NCBI GenBank assembly: GCA_020251025.1
Contig: JADCDI010000006.1
Location: 32,685-96,684, forward strand
Length of the DNA: 64,000 nucleotides
Source of the DNA: Rhodobacter sp.
Lineage (GTDB): Bacteria > Pseudomonadota > Alphaproteobacteria > Rhodobacterales > Rhodobacteraceae
Reading direction: 5' to 3'
The notes beneath the pieces were generated by a model. It ran no database searches. It saw nothing but the letters and a program-made list of their open reading frames with translations, and had not been told where the DNA came from. This document shows positions 1-10,904 of the stretch, in pieces; within the stretch, counting starts at the first letter, position 1; each line of letters opens with the position of its first letter. Both the position numbers and the translations under genes were made by a program.

Positions 1-948
1 GATCGCCGATGCCGCCTCGTCGTCATCAAAGCCCATCGCCCGCAGCACCCGGCTTGACCGGACCTTGCCCGAAGAACAGGCGGACCCGGCAGAAACCGCA
101 AAGCCGGCCAGGTCCATCTGCATCACCTGCGTCTCGCCCTTCCAGCCGGGGGCGATCAGGCACAGCGTGTTGGGCAAACGGGACAAGCCGTTCCCGACGG
201 AAATAGTCTTAAATCCGCAAGCGGACAATCCTTGATCTAGAATATTTCTAAACTGCGCCACACGGTCCCAGACGCCGGTGGCCAGATCCTGCGCGGCGGC
301 TTCCGCCGCGGCCCCGAAGCCCGCAATGCCGATCAGGTTTTCGGTCCCCGCCCGCCGCCCCATTTCCTGTCGGCCGCCCTTCAGGCGCGGCTCCAGATCA
401 AGGCCAGGCCGCAGCACAAGGGCACCGATGCCCTTGGGGCCGCCCAGCTTGTGCGCCGAAACAAGGCCCATGTCACAGTCCAGCCAGTTGAAGGCCAGCG
501 GCACCTTGCCGAAGGCCTGCGTCAGGTCGCACACCGCAAGCCCCGCCGGCAGCGTCTGGATGATACCGGTTTCGGAATTGGCCAATTGCAGGGCGGTCTG
601 CGCCGGATCGCCGACCGCCACCTGCCCGTCACGGTCGGCGGCCAGGACCGGCGCACACCAGGCGCTGACCGCTTCATGCTCGATGGCCGCGCACACAAGG
701 TTTCGCCCGGCGCAGGCCAGGGCCGCAGCCTCGGTCGCCCCGCTGGTAAAGATGATGTCGGCCCCCTCTGCGCCAAGGGCTGCGGCCACCTGGGCCCGCG
801 CCCGTTCGATCAGCGCCCTTGCCGCCCGGCCTTCGGCATGGACCGAAGACGGGTTTCCGGCCACGTCCATTGCCGCGATCATCGCCGCCCGCGCCTGCGG
901 GCGCAGCGGTGCCGTGGCGTTCCAGTCCAGATAGACCCGCCCGGTCAA
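1..948 (-). CDS. Cysteine desulfurase (NifS/IscS/SufS family), 3' end beyond window; probable TTG start overlapping the iscR stop
   Basis: Minus-strand translation gives (L)TGRVYLDWNATAPLRPQARAAMIAAM...NPSSVHAEGRAARALI...IIFTSGATEA... and, near the window edge, SAGSACSSGKVRSSRVLRAMG, the active-site Cys loop of this family. Confidence 0.9.
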   Translation of the reverse strand, partial: MTGRVYLDWNATAPLRPQARAAMIAAMDVAGNPSSVHAEGRAARALIERARAQVAAALGAEGADIIFTSGATEAAALACAGRNLVCAAIEHEAVSAWCAPVLAADRDGQVAVGDPAQTALQLANSETGIIQTLPAGLAVCDLTQAFGKVPLAFNWLDCDMGLVSAHKLGGPKGIGALVLRPGLDLEPRLKGGRQEMGRRAGTENLIGIAGFGAAAEAAAQDLATGVWDRVAQFRNILDQGLSACGFKTISVGNGLSRLPNTLCLIAPGWKGETQVMQMDLAGFAVSAGSACSSGKVRSSRVLRAMGFDDDEAASAI

Positions 949-1457
949 ACCCGTTCTCCGGCACCGGCCCGCCCTGCCGGGGCGGCGTCGGTATCGGCCC
1001 CGTCATCGACAACGCGCAGCAGCGCGGGAACCGCCGGGCAGGGATGCATTTCGTTGCGGATGACGTCCGAAAGCCGTGTCTGGTGCAAGAAGACATAGAC
1101 ATGGGCCGAAAGCCCTTCCCACAGCCGGTTGGTCAGGGACTGCGCGCGCGTTCCCGAAATGCCGCCCGTCACCCCCGCCCCGGTGTGCAGGGCGCTGACG
1201 GTTTCATCCACCGCTTCCAGGATTTCGCTGACACGAATGGAATCGGGATGCCGTGACAGACGGTACCCGCCGCCGGGTCCGCGCGCGGCATCCACAAGCC
1301 CCGCCCGGCGCAGCTTGACGAAAAGCTGCTCCAGATAGGGAAGCGAAATGTCCTGCCGCCTTGATATCGCCGCCAGCGACACCAGATCATCGGCCCCGGC
1401 CAGCGCCAGATCGGCCAGCGCCACCATCGCATAGCGGCCTTTTGTCGAGAGTTTCAT
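945..1457 (-). CDS. iscR: Rrf2-family transcriptional regulator, IscR-like
   Basis: MKLSTKGRYAMVALADLAL...LEQLFVKLRRAGLVDAARGPGGGYRLSR; adjacent to cysteine desulfurase; ATG at 1457. Confidence 0.88.
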   Translation of the reverse strand: MKLSTKGRYAMVALADLALAGADDLVSLAAISRRQDISLPYLEQLFVKLRRAGLVDAARGPGGGYRLSRHPDSIRVSEILEAVDETVSALHTGAGVTGGISGTRAQSLTNRLWEGLSAHVYVFLHQTRLSDVIRNEMHPCPAVPALLRVVDDGADTDAAPAGRAGAGERV

Positions 1458-1614
1458 CACCGCCCCATTGCTAAGCGATTGACGTGAGGCGGAAGGCTGC
1501 TTAACTCCCTTCCCAATCCGGAGCTTGGTCCCTTGCGGATCTGGAATTGCTCTAAGTAACCCGAGCGAATTTGTCAAGAATGCCGCGCGGCATAGAAAAA
1601 AGACAGGCGAATCG

Positions 1615-2274
1615 ATGCCCGAAGTGATTTTCGCCGGCCCCGAAGGTCGGCTTGAAGGCCGTTATCATCCGCAAAAGGACCGGGATGCGCCGATTGCGAT
1701 CGTGCTGCATCCGCACCCGCAGTTCGGCGGGACCATGAACAACAAGGTCGTCTACAATCTGCATTACACCTTCTACACCTTGGGGTTCACTGTCCTGCGC
1801 TTCAACTTCCGCGGCGTCGGGCGCAGCCAGGGCGAATATGACCAGGGGATTGGCGAACTCAGCGATGCGGCCTCGGCGCTGGATTATCTGCAGACGATGA
1901 ACCAGAACGCCAAGCATTGCTGGGTAGCAGGTTTCAGCTTTGGTGCCTGGATCGGGATGCAGTTGCTGATGCGCCGCCCCGAGATTACGGGCTTCATCTC
2001 GGTCTCGCCGCCGGCGAACATGTATGACTTCAGCTTTCTTGCCCCCTGCCCGTCGTCCGGCCTGATCATCAACGGCACGGCAGACCGTGTGGCGCCGCCG
2101 AAGGACACGATCAGCCTGGTCAGCAAGCTGCATGAACAGAAGGGCATCAGAATCTCCCACACGCAGATCGAGGGTGCCGATCACTTCTTCAAGGACGAAG
2201 ACGCACATATGAAGCCGATGATCGCGCATGTGTCGGACTATGTGAAACGCCGCCTGACCGAAGGCTCACGCTGA
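1615..2274 (+). CDS. Alpha/beta hydrolase
   Basis: HPHPQFGGTMNNKVV...RFNFRGVGRSQGEYDQG...GFSFGA (GxSxG nucleophile elbow), C-terminal GADHFF. Confidence 0.85.
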   Translation: MPEVIFAGPEGRLEGRYHPQKDRDAPIAIVLHPHPQFGGTMNNKVVYNLHYTFYTLGFTVLRFNFRGVGRSQGEYDQGIGELSDAASALDYLQTMNQNAKHCWVAGFSFGAWIGMQLLMRRPEITGFISVSPPANMYDFSFLAPCPSSGLIINGTADRVAPPKDTISLVSKLHEQKGIRISHTQIEGADHFFKDEDAHMKPMIAHVSDYVKRRLTEGSR

Positions 2275-2285
2275 GGCAGCGGGGG

Positions 2286-2534
2286 ATGAACACCGCGCAA
2301 ACGCTTGCGGACAGCCTGGCGCGCGCGGCGATCATGGCACTGGCAGGCCGCGGTGACGGCAGGCTTCCTGCCGGGCCGGGCGGAGCGGCGGGGGCATCCG
2401 CCACGCCGGTGCGGGACAGCGTTCTTGCGGCGATGCGGGCACGCCGGGCCGGATGGCGCGGGCCTGTGTTGCCGGTGGCCCGGCTTCGGTCTGCCGGAAC
2501 CGGTGCCCTGCACCTTGCGGATCAGCGACATTGA
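2286..2534 (+). CDS. Hypothetical small protein (82 aa), uncertain
   Basis: ORF starts 12 nt after the hydrolase stop; its stop overlaps the TTG start of the HD gene (ATTGA), suggesting coupling; no recognised domain. Confidence 0.35.
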   Translation: MNTAQTLADSLARAAIMALAGRGDGRLPAGPGGAAGASATPVRDSVLAAMRARRAGWRGPVLPVARLRSAGTGALHLADQRH

Positions 2535-3118
2535 GCGGCAGGCTTTCGGCACAGTTCGCCTTTCTGAACGAGGCGGACAAGCTCAAGCAGGTGCTGCGCG
2601 CCACCACGCTGGTTGATGCCTCGCGTCCGGAAAACTCCGGCGAGCACAGTTGGCATCTGGCCCTTTACGCGATGGTCCTGGCCGATCAGGCGGGGCCGGA
2701 TGTGCGCATCGACCGGGTGATCCGGATGCTCATCCTGCATGATCTGGTCGAGATTGACGTGGGCGACGTGCCGATCCATTCGTCAAACGGTCTGGCCCAT
2801 GGGTCGGCCGACACCGCCGCAGCCGAGGCGCGGGCGGCAGACCGGATCTTCGGCCTGCTGCCGCCCGATCTGGCGACCGAATTCCGCGCGCTATGGGAAG
2901 AATTCGAGGCAGCCGCCACCCCCGATGCCGTCTTTGCCAGGGCGCTCGACCGGGTGCAGCCGGTGATGCACAATATCGCAAGCGGTGGCGGCACCTGGGT
3001 GACCTACAACGTCACGCCAGAGCAGCTCGAAAGCCGTGTCGGGGCGAAGATTGCCAGGGGCGCACCGGCGCTGTGGGATTGGGTGCGCGGGCAAGCCCGC
3101 GCGTTCTTTTCAGGCTAG
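2531..3118 (+). CDS. HD domain-containing hydrolase (HDDC2/YfbR-like)
   Basis: LSAQFAFLNEADKLKQVLR...ENSGEHSWHLALYAMVLAD...RMLILHDLVEIDVGD; TTG start inferred from homologous N-terminal pattern. Confidence 0.75.
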   Translation: MSGRLSAQFAFLNEADKLKQVLRATTLVDASRPENSGEHSWHLALYAMVLADQAGPDVRIDRVIRMLILHDLVEIDVGDVPIHSSNGLAHGSADTAAAEARAADRIFGLLPPDLATEFRALWEEFEAAATPDAVFARALDRVQPVMHNIASGGGTWVTYNVTPEQLESRVGAKIARGAPALWDWVRGQARAFFSG

Positions 3119-3217
3119 GCAGCGGTTTTCGGTATACCACCGCATACCATACTTCCCAGGCGGCGGCTTTTCCGCTATGACCGCCGCAATCCGAATCCCA
3201 ACCTGAATGAGGCGCGC

Positions 3218-4432
3218 ATGTCGAAGATCAAGGTAGCGAACCCGGTCGTCGAACTTGATGGCGACGAGATGACCCGGATCATCTGGGCCTTCATCAAGAA
3301 AAAGCTGATCCTGCCCTATCTGGACATTGATCTGAAATACTACGATCTGGGAATCGGGGAGCGGGACCGCACCGACGATCAGGTCACGATCGACGCCGCC
3401 CATGCGATCCGGCAGTATGGCGTGGGCGTGAAATGCGCGACCATCACCCCCGATGAGGCGCGGGTCGAGGAATTCGGCCTCAAGCAGATGTGGAAAAGCC
3501 CGAACGGCACCATCCGCAACATTCTGGGCGGCGTCATCTTTCGCCAGCCGATCATCTGCCGCAACGTGCCGCGCCTTGTCCCCGGCTGGACCCGGCCCAT
3601 CGTGGTGGGCCGCCATGCCTTTGGCGACCAGTACCGCGCCACCGATTTCCGCTTTCCGGGGGCCGGCAAGCTGACGATGAAATTCGTGGGCGAGGATGGC
3701 ACCACGATCGAGCGCGATGTCTATTCGGCCCCCTCTGCGGGCGTGTTCATGGGGATGTACAACCTTGATGACAGCATCACCGATTTCGCCCGCGCCTCGC
3801 TCAACTATGGCCTCAACCTGGGCTGGCCGGTCTATCTTTCCACCAAGAACACAATTCTCAAGGTTTATGACGGACGCTTCAAGGACATTTTCCAGAAGGT
3901 CTATCAGGAAGAATTCGAGGACGCGTTCCGCAGGAAGGGCATCCATTACGAACACCGCCTGATCGACGACATGGTGGCATCGGCGCTGAAATGGTCGGGC
4001 GGTTATGTCTGGGCCTGCAAGAATTACGACGGCGACGTGCAGTCTGATACGGTGGCGCAGGGATTTGGCTCTCTTGGTCTGATGACGTCGGTCCTGATGA
4101 CCCCGGATGGCAAGACGGTAGAGGCGGAAGCAGCCCATGGCACCGTGACCCGCCATTACCGCGACCACCAGAAGGGCAAGGAAACCTCGACCAATTCCAT
4201 CGCGTCGATCTTTGCCTGGACGGGCGGCCTGCGGCACCGCGCCAAGCTGGATGACAATGCCGCCCTTCTGCGCTTTGCCGAAACGCTGGAACGGGTGACG
4301 GTGCAGGCGGTGGAGGACGGCTGGATGACCAAGGACCTGGCCCTGCTGGTCGGCCCCGATCAGAAATGGCTGACCACGACGGGCTATCTGGAAAAGGTGG
4401 ACGAATACCTGAGCAAGGCGCTGGCGGGCTGA
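3218..4432 (+). CDS. icd: NADP-dependent isocitrate dehydrogenase
   Basis: [36 protein letters not shown]...[21 protein letters not shown]. Confidence 0.95.
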   Translation: MSKIKVANPVVELDGDEMTRIIWAFIKKKLILPYLDIDLKYYDLGIGERDRTDDQVTIDAAHAIRQYGVGVKCATITPDEARVEEFGLKQMWKSPNGTIRNILGGVIFRQPIICRNVPRLVPGWTRPIVVGRHAFGDQYRATDFRFPGAGKLTMKFVGEDGTTIERDVYSAPSAGVFMGMYNLDDSITDFARASLNYGLNLGWPVYLSTKNTILKVYDGRFKDIFQKVYQEEFEDAFRRKGIHYEHRLIDDMVASALKWSGGYVWACKNYDGDVQSDTVAQGFGSLGLMTSVLMTPDGKTVEAEAAHGTVTRHYRDHQKGKETSTNSIASIFAWTGGLRHRAKLDDNAALLRFAETLERVTVQAVEDGWMTKDLALLVGPDQKWLTTTGYLEKVDEYLSKALAG

Positions 4433-4450
4433 GGCCGGGTTTCCCGGCCT
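4432..4450 (+). terminator. Perfect 8-bp hairpin immediately after icd stop
   Basis: AGGCCGGG TTT CCCGGCCT; no clear U-tract. Confidence 0.5.
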
Positions 4451-4691
4451 GCCCTGCGGGCCGGGACCGGCCGCGATCCTGCCGCGCCGGGCACCGTCCG
4501 GCGCGCTTTGCGCCCTGTCGGCGCTGGCCGCACCGCGCCGCCGCTGCCGTTTGGGCGGTCTGCCGGTTGTGGTGCCGCCCGTGCAAAGCCGGGCCGGTTT
4601 GCCCGCCGCATGCGCAAAAGGTTCTGCTGGCCTTTCCCAGACACCTGCGCTAGGCCCGCGCCCAAGCTGACACAGGAAAGAGACCACCCCG

Positions 4692-6509
4692 ATGGAGCTT
4701 CGCAACATCGCCATCATCGCGCATGTCGACCATGGCAAGACAACGCTCGTTGACGAGCTTCTCAAGCAGTCGGGCACCTTCCGCGACAATCAGGCCACCA
4801 CCGAACGCGCGATGGACAGCAATGACATCGAACGCGAACGCGGCATCACCATTCTGGCCAAGTGCACCAGCGTGGAACATGACGGCGTGCGGATCAACAT
4901 CGTCGACACGCCCGGCCACGCCGATTTCGGCGGCGAGGTGGAGCGTATCCTGAACATGGTCGACGGGGTCGTGCTGCTGGTGGACGCGGCCGAAGGCCCG
5001 ATGCCGCAGACCAAATTCGTCACATCCAAGGCGCTGGCCCTGGGCCTGCGCCCGATCGTCGTTCTCAACAAGATCGACAAGCCGGATGCGGAACCGGACC
5101 GCGCGCTGAACGAGGTGTTCGATCTGTTCGCCAACCTCGGTGCCGATGATGCCCAGCTTGATTTCCCCCATCTTTATGCCTCGGGGCGGGCGGGCTGGGC
5201 CGACGAGCAGTTGGACGGCCCGCGCAGGAACCTGAACGCGCTGTTCGATCTGATCCTGCGCCATGTGCCGGCGCCCGCGCAGATCGCACGGGTGAACGAG
5301 CCGTTCCGCATGCTGGCCACCACGCTGTCCGCCGACCCCTTCATCGGCCGCATCCTGACCGGCCGGGTCGAGGCGGGAACGCTTTCGGTCGGCGAGACGC
5401 TGAAGGCGCTGTCGCGGACGGGCGAGCGGATCGAGCAGTTCCGCGTGTCCAAGATTCTGGCCTTCCGTGGCCTGTCGCAGACCCCCATCGACAGGGCGGT
5501 TGCGGGCGACATCGTGACCATCGCGGGCATGAGCAAGGCCACCGTGGCCGATACGCTTTGCGCGCCGGATGTGGACATTCCCCTGCCCGCCCAGCCCATC
5601 GATCCGCCGACCATCTCCGTGACCTTTGGCATCAACGATTCCCCGCTTGCGGGCAAGGACGGCACCAAGGTGCAATCCCGCGTGATCCGCGAGCGTTTGA
5701 TGAAAGAGGCCGAGAGCAACGTGGCCATCAAGGTCACCGACACGCCCGGCGGCGACGCCTTTGAGGTGGCGGGCCGGGGCGAGTTGCAGATGGGTGTGCT
5801 GATCGAAAACATGCGCCGCGAGGGGTTCGAGCTGTCAATTTCCCGGCCGCGCGTGCTGTTCCGCGAGATTGACGGCGTACGGCATGAACCGATCGAGGAG
5901 GTGACCATCGACGTCGATGATGAATTCACCGGCGCGGTGATCGAAAAGCTGACCGGTCCGCGCCGGGGCGAGCTTGTGGAAATGAAACCGGCGGGTGCGG
6001 GCAAGACGCGCATCATTGCCCTGGTCCCGTCGCGCGGGCTGATCGGCTATCACGGGCAGTTCATGACCGACACGCGCGGCACCGGCGTTCTGAACCGGGT
6101 GTTTCACAGCTGGGCCCCGCACAAGGGCCCCATCGAAGGGCGCCGCGCCGGGGTTCTGGTTTCAATGGAGACCGGCATTTCGGTGGCCTATGCGCTGTGG
6201 AAGCTGGAGGATCGCGGCCACTTCTTCATCGGCGCGCAGGAGCCGGTCTATACCGGCATGATCATCGGCGAGCATACCCGTGACAATGATCTGGAAGTGA
6301 ACCCGCTGAAGGGCAAGCAGTTGACCAATATCCGCGCCAGCGGCACGGATGAGGCGGTGCGCCTGACCACGCCGGTCAGGCTTTCGCTGGAACAGTGCAT
6401 CGCCTATATCAACGATGACGAGCTGGTAGAGGTGACGCCGAAAACCGTGCGGATGCGCAAGCGCTTCCTGGACCCGAACGAACGCAAGCGCCAGTCGCGC
6501 GCAGGCTGA
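4692..6509 (+). CDS. typA: Translational GTPase TypA/BipA
   Basis: [34 protein letters not shown]...[15 protein letters not shown]...[18 protein letters not shown]. Confidence 0.95.
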   Translation: MELRNIAIIAHVDHGKTTLVDELLKQSGTFRDNQATTERAMDSNDIERERGITILAKCTSVEHDGVRINIVDTPGHADFGGEVERILNMVDGVVLLVDAAEGPMPQTKFVTSKALALGLRPIVVLNKIDKPDAEPDRALNEVFDLFANLGADDAQLDFPHLYASGRAGWADEQLDGPRRNLNALFDLILRHVPAPAQIARVNEPFRMLATTLSADPFIGRILTGRVEAGTLSVGETLKALSRTGERIEQFRVSKILAFRGLSQTPIDRAVAGDIVTIAGMSKATVADTLCAPDVDIPLPAQPIDPPTISVTFGINDSPLAGKDGTKVQSRVIRERLMKEAESNVAIKVTDTPGGDAFEVAGRGELQMGVLIENMRREGFELSISRPRVLFREIDGVRHEPIEEVTIDVDDEFTGAVIEKLTGPRRGELVEMKPAGAGKTRIIALVPSRGLIGYHGQFMTDTRGTGVLNRVFHSWAPHKGPIEGRRAGVLVSMETGISVAYALWKLEDRGHFFIGAQEPVYTGMIIGEHTRDNDLEVNPLKGKQLTNIRASGTDEAVRLTTPVRLSLEQCIAYINDDELVEVTPKTVRMRKRFLDPNERKRQSRAG

Positions 6510-6526
6510 AGGCCTGAAGCGGCGGG

Positions 6527-6817
6527 TCAGGCGATTTCTTCCACAACCACCAGGTCGCGCACCGCCGCCCCTTTCGCATGGGCCAGCGCGGCCTGATAGG
6601 CCTGCGACCGGTAACAGGCCTCGGCGGCTTCAAGCGAGGGAAAGCGGGCAACGACATTGCGCGTCCGGTCGTTGCCTTCCAGCTGCACATAGCGCCCGCC
6701 CCGCGCCAGAAAGACGCCGCCATGGGCGGCAATGGCCTCGGTCGCACCCCTGGCGTAGTGGCCGTAAGCCTCGGGGTCGGTGACATGGACATGGGCGATC
6801 CACAGGGCGGTTGGCAT
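6527..6817 (-). CDS. DUF1330 family protein
   Basis: MPTALWIAHVHVTDPEAYGHYARGATEAIAAHGGVFLARGG...RFPSLEAAEACYRSQAYQAAL. Confidence 0.85.
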   Translation of the reverse strand: MPTALWIAHVHVTDPEAYGHYARGATEAIAAHGGVFLARGGRYVQLEGNDRTRNVVARFPSLEAAEACYRSQAYQAALAHAKGAAVRDLVVVEEIA

Positions 6818-6819
6818 GG

Positions 6820-9477
6820 TCAGGCTCCGATCACGGCTTCGGCGGCGCGGATGGCGGCCTCGGCATTGGTTGCATCCGTACCGCCGGCCTGTGCCATGTC
6901 GGGGCGGCCGCCGCCGCCCGTGCCGCCAAGCTGTTCGGCCGCCGCCCTGACGATATCCACCGCCGACAGCCGCGCTGTCAGATCAGCCGTCACGCCCGCC
7001 GCGACCGCCGCCTTGCCGCCGGTATCGGCAATCAGCAACACCGCGCCCGACCCGATCCGCGCCTTCATCCCGTCGATCAGCCCCGGCAGGTCGCGCCCGG
7101 AAATACCGGACACGACCTGCGACAGGAACCTGATGCCGGCGATGTCTTTCGCGGCCGGTCCGGCCGACCCTGCCCCGCCCAGGGCGGCATCGCGGCGCAG
7201 TTGCGCCACCTCGTTCTGCAGGGCGCGACGGTCTTCGACCAGCGCCTTGACCCGGTCCAGCAGCACATCCGGCTGGGCCTTCAGCACCGTGGCGATTTCG
7301 GCCAGGCGCTTGACCTGATCCGTCAGGTGGGCCAGGGCCGCCTCTCCCGTCAGCGCCTCGATCCGCCGGACCCCGGCAGAGGAAGCGGAGTCGCCCAGCA
7401 GAACGCACAGCCCGATTTCGCCCAGCCGCGCCACATGGGTGCCGCCGCACAGTTCCACCGACCAGGCGTTGCCGTCAAAGCCCTTGGCCGACCCCAGCGC
7501 GCGGCCCATTGAGACAACCCGCACCTCATCCCCGTATTTTTCGCCGAACAGCGCCTGCGCGCCGATGGCCCGGGCATCATCCGGCGTCATGATGCGGGTT
7601 TCCACCGCCCCGTTCTGGCGGATGTGGGCGTTTACCTTCGCCTCTACCCTGGCCAGTTCCGCGGCCGTCAGCGCCCTGGAATGGCTGAAGTCAAAGCGCA
7701 GCCGGTCCGGCGCATTCAGGCTGCCGCGCTGGGCAACATGGTCGCCCAAGGTCTTCCGCAGGGCCTCGTTCAGAAGATGCGTGGCGGAATGGTTGGCGCG
7801 GATGCGGCTGCGGCGGTGATGATCCACCTCCAGCCTGGCAGGCTGGCCCCTCAGGATCGTGCCTTCGGTCACTTCCGCGATATGGATGAAAATGCCCGCC
7901 GACTTTCTGGTATCGGTGATCCGCGCGGTGCCGGTATCGGTGCGGATCGCGCCGGCATCGCCCACCTGGCCGCCGCTTTCGGCATAGAAGGGCGTCTGGT
8001 TCACCACGATCTGCACCGCTTCCCCCTCTGCCGCGCCGCCGATCTGGGCACCGTCCCGCACCAGGGCGCGAATCTCGCCTTCGGCGGTTTCGGTATCGTA
8101 GCCCAGGAATTCGGTCGGCCCCTGCGCCTGCGACAGATCAAACCAGATCGCCGCATCGCGGGTCTCGCCAGAGCCGGTCCAGCTGGCCCGCGCCTTGGAT
8201 TTCTGGTCCCGCATCGCCGCATCGAAACCTTCGACATCCACGGCGCGGCCCTTTTCGCGCAGCGCATCCTGCGTCAGGTCCAGCGGAAAGCCGTAAGTGT
8301 CGTAAAGCCGGAACGCGGCCTCGCCGGGCAGGGCACCGCCTTCGGGCAGGCGGGCCAACTCGTCATCCAGCAGCCTCAGGCCACGGTCCAGCGTCTGCCT
8401 GAACCGGGTTTCCTCAAGCCGCAGCGTTTCGCCGATCAAGGCCTGGGCGCGGGTCAGTTCGGGATAGGCCGCCCCCATCTGGCGCACCAGCGCCGGCACC
8501 AGCCGGTGCATCACCACATCCCGCGCGCCCAGCTGATGGGCATGGCGCATGGCGCGCCGCATGATCCGGCGCAGCACATAGCCGCGCCCCTCGTTCGAGG
8601 GCATCACGCCATCGGCAATCAGGAACGAGGTTGACCGCAGATGGTCGGCAATGACGCGGTGATGCGTCTTGCCGGGGCCGTCGGGATCGGTGCCCGTGGC
8701 CTGCGCGCTGGCCTCGATCAGGCTGCGCATCAGGTCGGTGTCGTAATTGTCATGCTTGCCCTGCAGCAGCGCGCCGATACGTTCCAGCCCCATGCCGGTA
8801 TCGATCGACGGCTTCGGCAGGCCGGTGCGGGACCCATCGGCAAACTGTTCGAACTGCATGAACACCAGGTTCCAGATCTCGATGAACCGGTCGCCGTCCT
8901 GTTCGGCACTGCCCGGCGGGCCGCCCCAGATCGTGTCGCCATGATCATAGAAGATCTCGGTGCAGGGGCCGCAGGGGCCGGTGGGGCCCATCATCCAGAA
9001 GTTGTCGCTGGTGGGGATGCGGATGATGCGGTCATCGGTCAGGCCGGCCACCTTTTTCCAGATACCGGCGGCCTCGTCATCGCTGTGGTAGACCGTGACC
9101 AGCAACCTGTCCTTCGGGATGCCGAATTCGCGGGTCAGCAGTTCCCAGGCATAGGGGATGGCACTGTCCTTGAAATAATCGCCGAAGCTGAAATTGCCCA
9201 GCATTTCAAAAAAAGTGTGGTGGCGGGCGGTATAGCCGACATTGTCAAGGTCGTTGTGCTTGCCGCCCGCGCGGACGCATTTCTGGGCGGTGGCGGCGCG
9301 GCTGTAATCGCGGGTCTCGACCCCGGTGAACAGGTTCTTGAACTGCACCATGCCGGAATTGGCGAACATCAGCGTGGGGTCGTTGCGCGGCACCAGGGGG
9401 CTGGAGTCAACAATGCGGTGGCCGTTGCGGCCAAAGAAATCAAGAAAGGTCGAGCGGATATCGTTCAGCGACGGCAT
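6820..9477 (-). CDS. alaS: Alanyl-tRNA synthetase
   Basis: [53 protein letters not shown]-terminal DHHA1 region. Confidence 0.95.
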   Translation of the reverse strand: MPSLNDIRSTFLDFFGRNGHRIVDSSPLVPRNDPTLMFANSGMVQFKNLFTGVETRDYSRAATAQKCVRAGGKHNDLDNVGYTARHHTFFEMLGNFSFGDYFKDSAIPYAWELLTREFGIPKDRLLVTVYHSDDEAAGIWKKVAGLTDDRIIRIPTSDNFWMMGPTGPCGPCTEIFYDHGDTIWGGPPGSAEQDGDRFIEIWNLVFMQFEQFADGSRTGLPKPSIDTGMGLERIGALLQGKHDNYDTDLMRSLIEASAQATGTDPDGPGKTHHRVIADHLRSTSFLIADGVMPSNEGRGYVLRRIMRRAMRHAHQLGARDVVMHRLVPALVRQMGAAYPELTRAQALIGETLRLEETRFRQTLDRGLRLLDDELARLPEGGALPGEAAFRLYDTYGFPLDLTQDALREKGRAVDVEGFDAAMRDQKSKARASWTGSGETRDAAIWFDLSQAQGPTEFLGYDTETAEGEIRALVRDGAQIGGAAEGEAVQIVVNQTPFYAESGGQVGDAGAIRTDTGTARITDTRKSAGIFIHIAEVTEGTILRGQPARLEVDHHRRSRIRANHSATHLLNEALRKTLGDHVAQRGSLNAPDRLRFDFSHSRALTAAELARVEAKVNAHIRQNGAVETRIMTPDDARAIGAQALFGEKYGDEVRVVSMGRALGSAKGFDGNAWSVELCGGTHVARLGEIGLCVLLGDSASSAGVRRIEALTGEAALAHLTDQVKRLAEIATVLKAQPDVLLDRVKALVEDRRALQNEVAQLRRDAALGGAGSAGPAAKDIAGIRFLSQVVSGISGRDLPGLIDGMKARIGSGAVLLIADTGGKAAVAAGVTADLTARLSAVDIVRAAAEQLGGTGGGGRPDMAQAGGTDATNAEAAIRAAEAVIGA

Positions 9478-9574
9478 TGCGGTTCTGCCCCCCCAAGGCA
9501 CCGGAAGAAACGGCTTCGCGTTCCGTTTATCCGCCACATCCGGGCCTGTCCACCTTTCCCGGCCCGCAAAGGCA

Positions 9575-9598
9575 GGGGCCGGGTCCCTGCCCGGCCCC
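9575..9598 (-). terminator. Strong GC hairpin downstream of recA
   Basis: GGGGCCGGG tccctg CCCGGCCCC, 9-bp perfect stem just past the recA stop. Confidence 0.45.
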
Positions 9599-9627
9599 GG
9601 CCTGTCTTCCGCGGCCCGGGCGGCGCG

Positions 9628-10689
9628 CTATTCGTCCATGACAGCATCGCCCCTGGACGACAGGTCCAGACCGTGACCGGACCTGATCCTGTCTTCGATC
9701 TCAGCCGCGGTGGCCGGGTTGGCGCGCAGGAAAACCTTGGCATTCTCGCGCCCCTGCCCGATGCGCTCGTCGCCATAGGAATACCAGGAGCCGGACTTTT
9801 CCACCACGCCGGCCTTGACGCCCAGGTCCACCAGTTCACCCATTTTCGAGATGCCTTCGCCATACATGATGTCGAATTCCACCTCCTTGAACGGCGGGGC
9901 GACCTTGTTCTTCACCACCTTGACGCGGGTGGTGTTGCCCACAACCTCGTCCCGGTCCTTGATTGCGCCGATCCGGCGGATGTCAAGCCGGACCGAGGCA
10001 TAGAATTTCAGCGCGTTGCCCCCGGTCGTCGTTTCAGGGGATCCGAACATGACCCCGATCTTCATGCGGATCTGGTTGATGAAGATCACCATGCAGTTGC
10101 TGCGGCCGATGCTGGCGGTCAGCTTGCGCATGGCCTGGCTCATCAGGCGGGCCTGGCTGCCCATCTGCATGTCCCCCATGTCGCCTTCGATTTCGGCCTT
10201 TGGCGTCAGGGCGGCCACCGAATCCACCACCACCAGGCTGACAGCGCCGGAGCGCACCAGCGTATCGACAATCTCAAGCGCCTGCTCGCCCGTATCCGGC
10301 TGGCTGATCAGCAGCTCGTCCAGATTGACGCCCAGTTTCCTGGCATATTGCGGATCAAGCGCGTGTTCGGCATCGACAAAGGCGCAGACGCCGCCCTTTT
10401 TCTGTTCTTCGGCCACCACATGCAGCGTCAGGGTGGTCTTGCCCGAGCTTTCCGGCCCGTAGATTTCGATGATGCGGCCCTTGGGCAGGCCGCCGATGCC
10501 AAGAGCAATGTCAAGGCCCAGCGACCCTGTCGAGGTGGCCTCCACATCCATGATCTTGCTGTCGGAGCCAAGCTTCATGATAGAGCCCTTGCCGAACTGC
10601 CGCTCGATCTGTGCCAGCGCGCTTTCCAGCGCCTTTTCCTTGTCCATGTCGCGCTTTCCGTTGAGTTCCAGGAGTGTGGCACTAGCCAT
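9628..10689 (-). CDS. recA: Recombinase RecA
   Basis: [27 protein letters not shown]...[22 protein letters not shown]... Confidence 0.97.
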   Translation of the reverse strand: MASATLLELNGKRDMDKEKALESALAQIERQFGKGSIMKLGSDSKIMDVEATSTGSLGLDIALGIGGLPKGRIIEIYGPESSGKTTLTLHVVAEEQKKGGVCAFVDAEHALDPQYARKLGVNLDELLISQPDTGEQALEIVDTLVRSGAVSLVVVDSVAALTPKAEIEGDMGDMQMGSQARLMSQAMRKLTASIGRSNCMVIFINQIRMKIGVMFGSPETTTGGNALKFYASVRLDIRRIGAIKDRDEVVGNTTRVKVVKNKVAPPFKEVEFDIMYGEGISKMGELVDLGVKAGVVEKSGSWYSYGDERIGQGRENAKVFLRANPATAAEIEDRIRSGHGLDLSSRGDAVMDE

Positions 10690-10763
10690 GAGTCCATCCT
10701 TATTTCACAGCCGGCGGCGCGCGGCAATTGTTGCGGTGTTCTTGACCTGTTCCTGTCTTATGA

Positions 10764-10778
10764 GATCAAAACAGGAAC
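10764..10778 (-). promoter_or_regulatory. Candidate LexA (SOS) box upstream of recA
   Basis: Minus strand GTTCCTGTTTTGATC = GTTC-N7-GATC, the form described for Rhodobacter recA; part of a larger dyad GTTCCTGT(10749-10756)/ACAGGAAC(10771-10778). Confidence 0.75.
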
Positions 10779-10904
10779 AAAGCAACCTTCATTTTCATAA
10801 AATCAACATGACCGCAAAAGCGTTAAGGCAAGGTTACCGTCCTTTTGCCGTTGCGGATGCCCCCGGCAAGGGGGATGCGGGGCATCCGCCTGCCCGGGCA
10901 GGTG

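Noticed and set aside
4451-4691. Possible small RNA or leader in the icd-typA gap
   Set aside because: Apart from the icd terminator hairpin, no promoter/terminator pair was convincing.
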